Shown: positions 7,137 through 8,528 of the stretch, in pieces | How the letters are laid out: each line of letters opens with the position of its first letter | Numbering within the stretch: the stretch's first letter is position 1 | Assembly: GCA_028288875.1 (NCBI GenBank) | Contig: JAQGHK010000588.1 | Coordinates: 1 to 8,528, forward strand | DNA: 8,528 nt | From: Phycisphaerales bacterium | GTDB taxonomy: Bacteria; Planctomycetota; Phycisphaerae; Tepidisphaerales; Tepidisphaeraceae | Direction: 5' to 3' | Translations under genes and position numbers: made by a program | The notes under the pieces: generated by a model | The model's database searches: none | What the model was told of the DNA's origin: nothing | The model's input: the letters and a program-made list of their open reading frames with translations, nothing else

Positions 7137-7184
7137 TTCGACGTCGGATGGCATCCCTCCATCTGTTCAATGCGTCGCGAACGC

Positions 7185-7188
7185 GAGG
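7185..7188 (+). promoter_or_regulatory. Ribosome binding site of the pilin-like gene
   Basis: GAGG precedes ATG 7197 by eight bases and supports that start, which places the transmembrane segment near the N-terminus. Confidence 0.5.
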
Positions 7189-7196
7189 TATTGCCT

Positions 7197-8528
7197 ATGC
7201 CGGAAGTCGCGACACCACACGTCCGCGAGCAACGCGGTTCCATTCTGATCCTGTCGGTCGGCGTGCTGCTGCTGTTGGCAGTGGTCGCGACTGCCTTTCT
7301 CGGAAACGCCCGAACCGAACGCGTCGCGGTTCATGCGTACTCAGTCAATACCCAAGTTGAGTTGCTGCTTGACGGCGTGCTGAACGCGGTCAAAGGCGAA
7401 ATCGCCGGCGACGATTCAGTGCCCGGCGGCCCGGCCGCGACGACATCAGACGCCGTAGGCGGCGAGACAAGTGACGGCTGGCTCGCCAGCCGTATTCCGA
7501 CGACGCTGGACGCGAACTCGGCTTATAACGCAAACGCGTTGAATGTTGGTCCGAACGCCGCGTGGTGGCTTGGCATCAGCAAGCCAGTGCTCGGCGATCA
7601 GGAATTCGAATCACCGTATATGCCGGCCGGAAGCGGATCGGCTCGCTATGCCGCGCATACTCGGGTCGCCCCCACGTACGTCACCTTCGGCGGCCAAACG
7701 TGGCCGGCGTTGACCATCAACGCTGGCACTCCCCAAGCGAAGACATACATGGCCGCCGATGCCGATGGCGACGGCGTGGCGGACGCGGGCCTGTTTCGCA
7801 TCCCGGTCGGCGATTTGGGCGGCGTCAGCTATTTCGCCGCAACCCGCATCATCGATAACTGCTCGGCCATCAATCTAAATTCCGCGCTTTCGCGCGATCA
7901 CGATTTTGCGGGTGACGGCACTGAGATCACCAGCCTAACTCCCAACCGCGGCGTCTTCCTCTCCAGCATCGGACTGTCCGAAATGTTGCGCTCGGCGTTG
8001 CCTGACAGGACGGCGCCGATATCGCCGCAGTTCGACAACATGGCGAACGGAGGTTCGGCCAACGAATACTGCTTGTTGAATCAGTACCGCCTGGGTGTCG
8101 CGGCTTCCCCGCCTCGGCCGGGTGGCGTGCAAGGTAATTCGTCCGATCCGGCGCCTTACAGCGACGGCTATCGTTCGTTCCGGACCGATTACCAGTACGC
8201 CTCGATCGGAGAGGCGTTTCAGAACATTCTGGGCATTCGACCTGCCAATCCTGGCATCAGTGGGGCCGCGCTTTCATCCGCCCGATCCGCATTCTTCGAC
8301 AGTTTGGCGCTGGCGGAACGGTTTACTCTGGCCAGCCGCTTTGACACCAGTAATCGGTTGCTTGAGACGATCGAAAAGACCTCACAAAGTGGGCCGCTTG
8401 GGCATCTGCGAAATTCACCGTACGCGCCAAGCGATCCTCGCGGCGGGATCGATATCTGGTTCAAGCAGAACTTCAACGTCAACGCCGAAGACCCGGCCGA
8501 CAGCAATACATTTATGAGTCGGCGTGCG
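7197..8528 (+). CDS. PilX/GspK-like membrane-anchored pilus or secretion protein, 3' end outside the window
   Basis: The frame from ATG 7197 stays open for 444 codons to the window edge. Residues 10-14 (REQRG) followed by the hydrophobic stretch SILILSVGVLLLLAVVATAFLG (15-36) form a pilin-like N-terminus: basic residues, a glycine before a possible prepilin-peptidase cut, then one membrane helix. The glutamate usual at mature position 5 is replaced by leucine (L19), so it would be an atypical pseudopilin. This resembles PilX and GspK-type proteins and the large pilin-like proteins of Planctomycetota and Verrucomicrobiota. The rest is probably extracytoplasmic. It includes DADGDGVAD (188-196), a calcium-binding-loop-like motif, then SYFAATRIIDNCSAINLNSA (211-230), which recalls the D-x-N-x-N region of such proteins. 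The gene is separated from the glycosidase by a strong hairpin, so it probably starts another operon, perhaps with other pilin-like genes downstream. A role in type II/IV-like assembly is inference. Confidence 0.8.
   Translation, partial: MPEVATPHVREQRGSILILSVGVLLLLAVVATAFLGNARTERVAVHAYSVNTQVELLLDGVLNAVKGEIAGDDSVPGGPAATTSDAVGGETSDGWLASRIPTTLDANSAYNANALNVGPNAAWWLGISKPVLGDQEFESPYMPAGSGSARYAAHTRVAPTYVTFGGQTWPALTINAGTPQAKTYMAADADGDGVADAGLFRIPVGDLGGVSYFAATRIIDNCSAINLNSALSRDHDFAGDGTEITSLTPNRGVFLSSIGLSEMLRSALPDRTAPISPQFDNMANGGSANEYCLLNQYRLGVAASPPRPGGVQGNSSDPAPYSDGYRSFRTDYQYASIGEAFQNILGIRPANPGISGAALSSARSAFFDSLALAERFTLASRFDTSNRLLETIEKTSQSGPLGHLRNSPYAPSDPRGGIDIWFKQNFNVNAEDPADSNTFMSRRA

Noticed and set aside
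7758..7784. Dockerin or EF-hand domain from the DADGDG motif in the pilin-like protein
   Set aside because: Only one calcium-loop-like motif is present, with no second repeat or dockerin helix, and it lies inside a longer pilin-like protein.
8095..8517. Plus-strand open frame of 140 codons near the right edge
   Set aside because: It overlaps the pilin-like gene in another phase and is Arg/Pro-rich without motifs.

Overview
The window carries five genes and no RNA gene, insertion sequence or CRISPR array that I can see. Two genes run off the edges. The mix suggests a free-living polysaccharide-degrading bacterium of the Planctomycetota/Verrucomicrobiota (PVC) group. The reasons are secreted clan GH-A-like glycosidases with diverged sequences, a GntR/LacI hybrid sugar regulator, a PilX-like membrane-anchored protein with a DADGDG motif, moderately high GC, and weak or absent Shine-Dalgarno sites at some starts. 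The phylum assignment is inference.

Layout. Bases 1-1213 (minus strand) hold the first 404 codons of a cytoplasmic TIM-barrel-like protein of unknown activity; its 3' end lies outside the window. A 116-base divergent intergenic region (1214-1329) follows, with an imperfect palindrome and a hairpin. Next, on the plus strand, is an AraR-like regulator (1330-2484) with a GntR winged helix joined to a LacI-type sugar-binding domain. After a 212-base gap with nested inverted repeats come two exported proteins: an 834-residue putative glycoside hydrolase with an unusual insertion (2697-5201) and a 586-residue modular glycosidase with a C-terminal CBM-like beta domain (5313-7073). A strong 16-bp hairpin (7097-7136) closes this block. 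The last gene (7197 to the right edge) encodes the N-terminal 444 residues of a pilin-like or PilX/GspK-like protein.

How they fit together. The divergent gene, the regulator and the two exported enzymes look like a small carbohydrate-utilisation locus. The regulator would sense a sugar released by the exported enzymes and control the divergent promoter region, and possibly the enzyme genes. The substrate cannot be read from the sequence, and no transporter gene is present in the window. The pilin-like gene probably belongs to a separate transcription unit.
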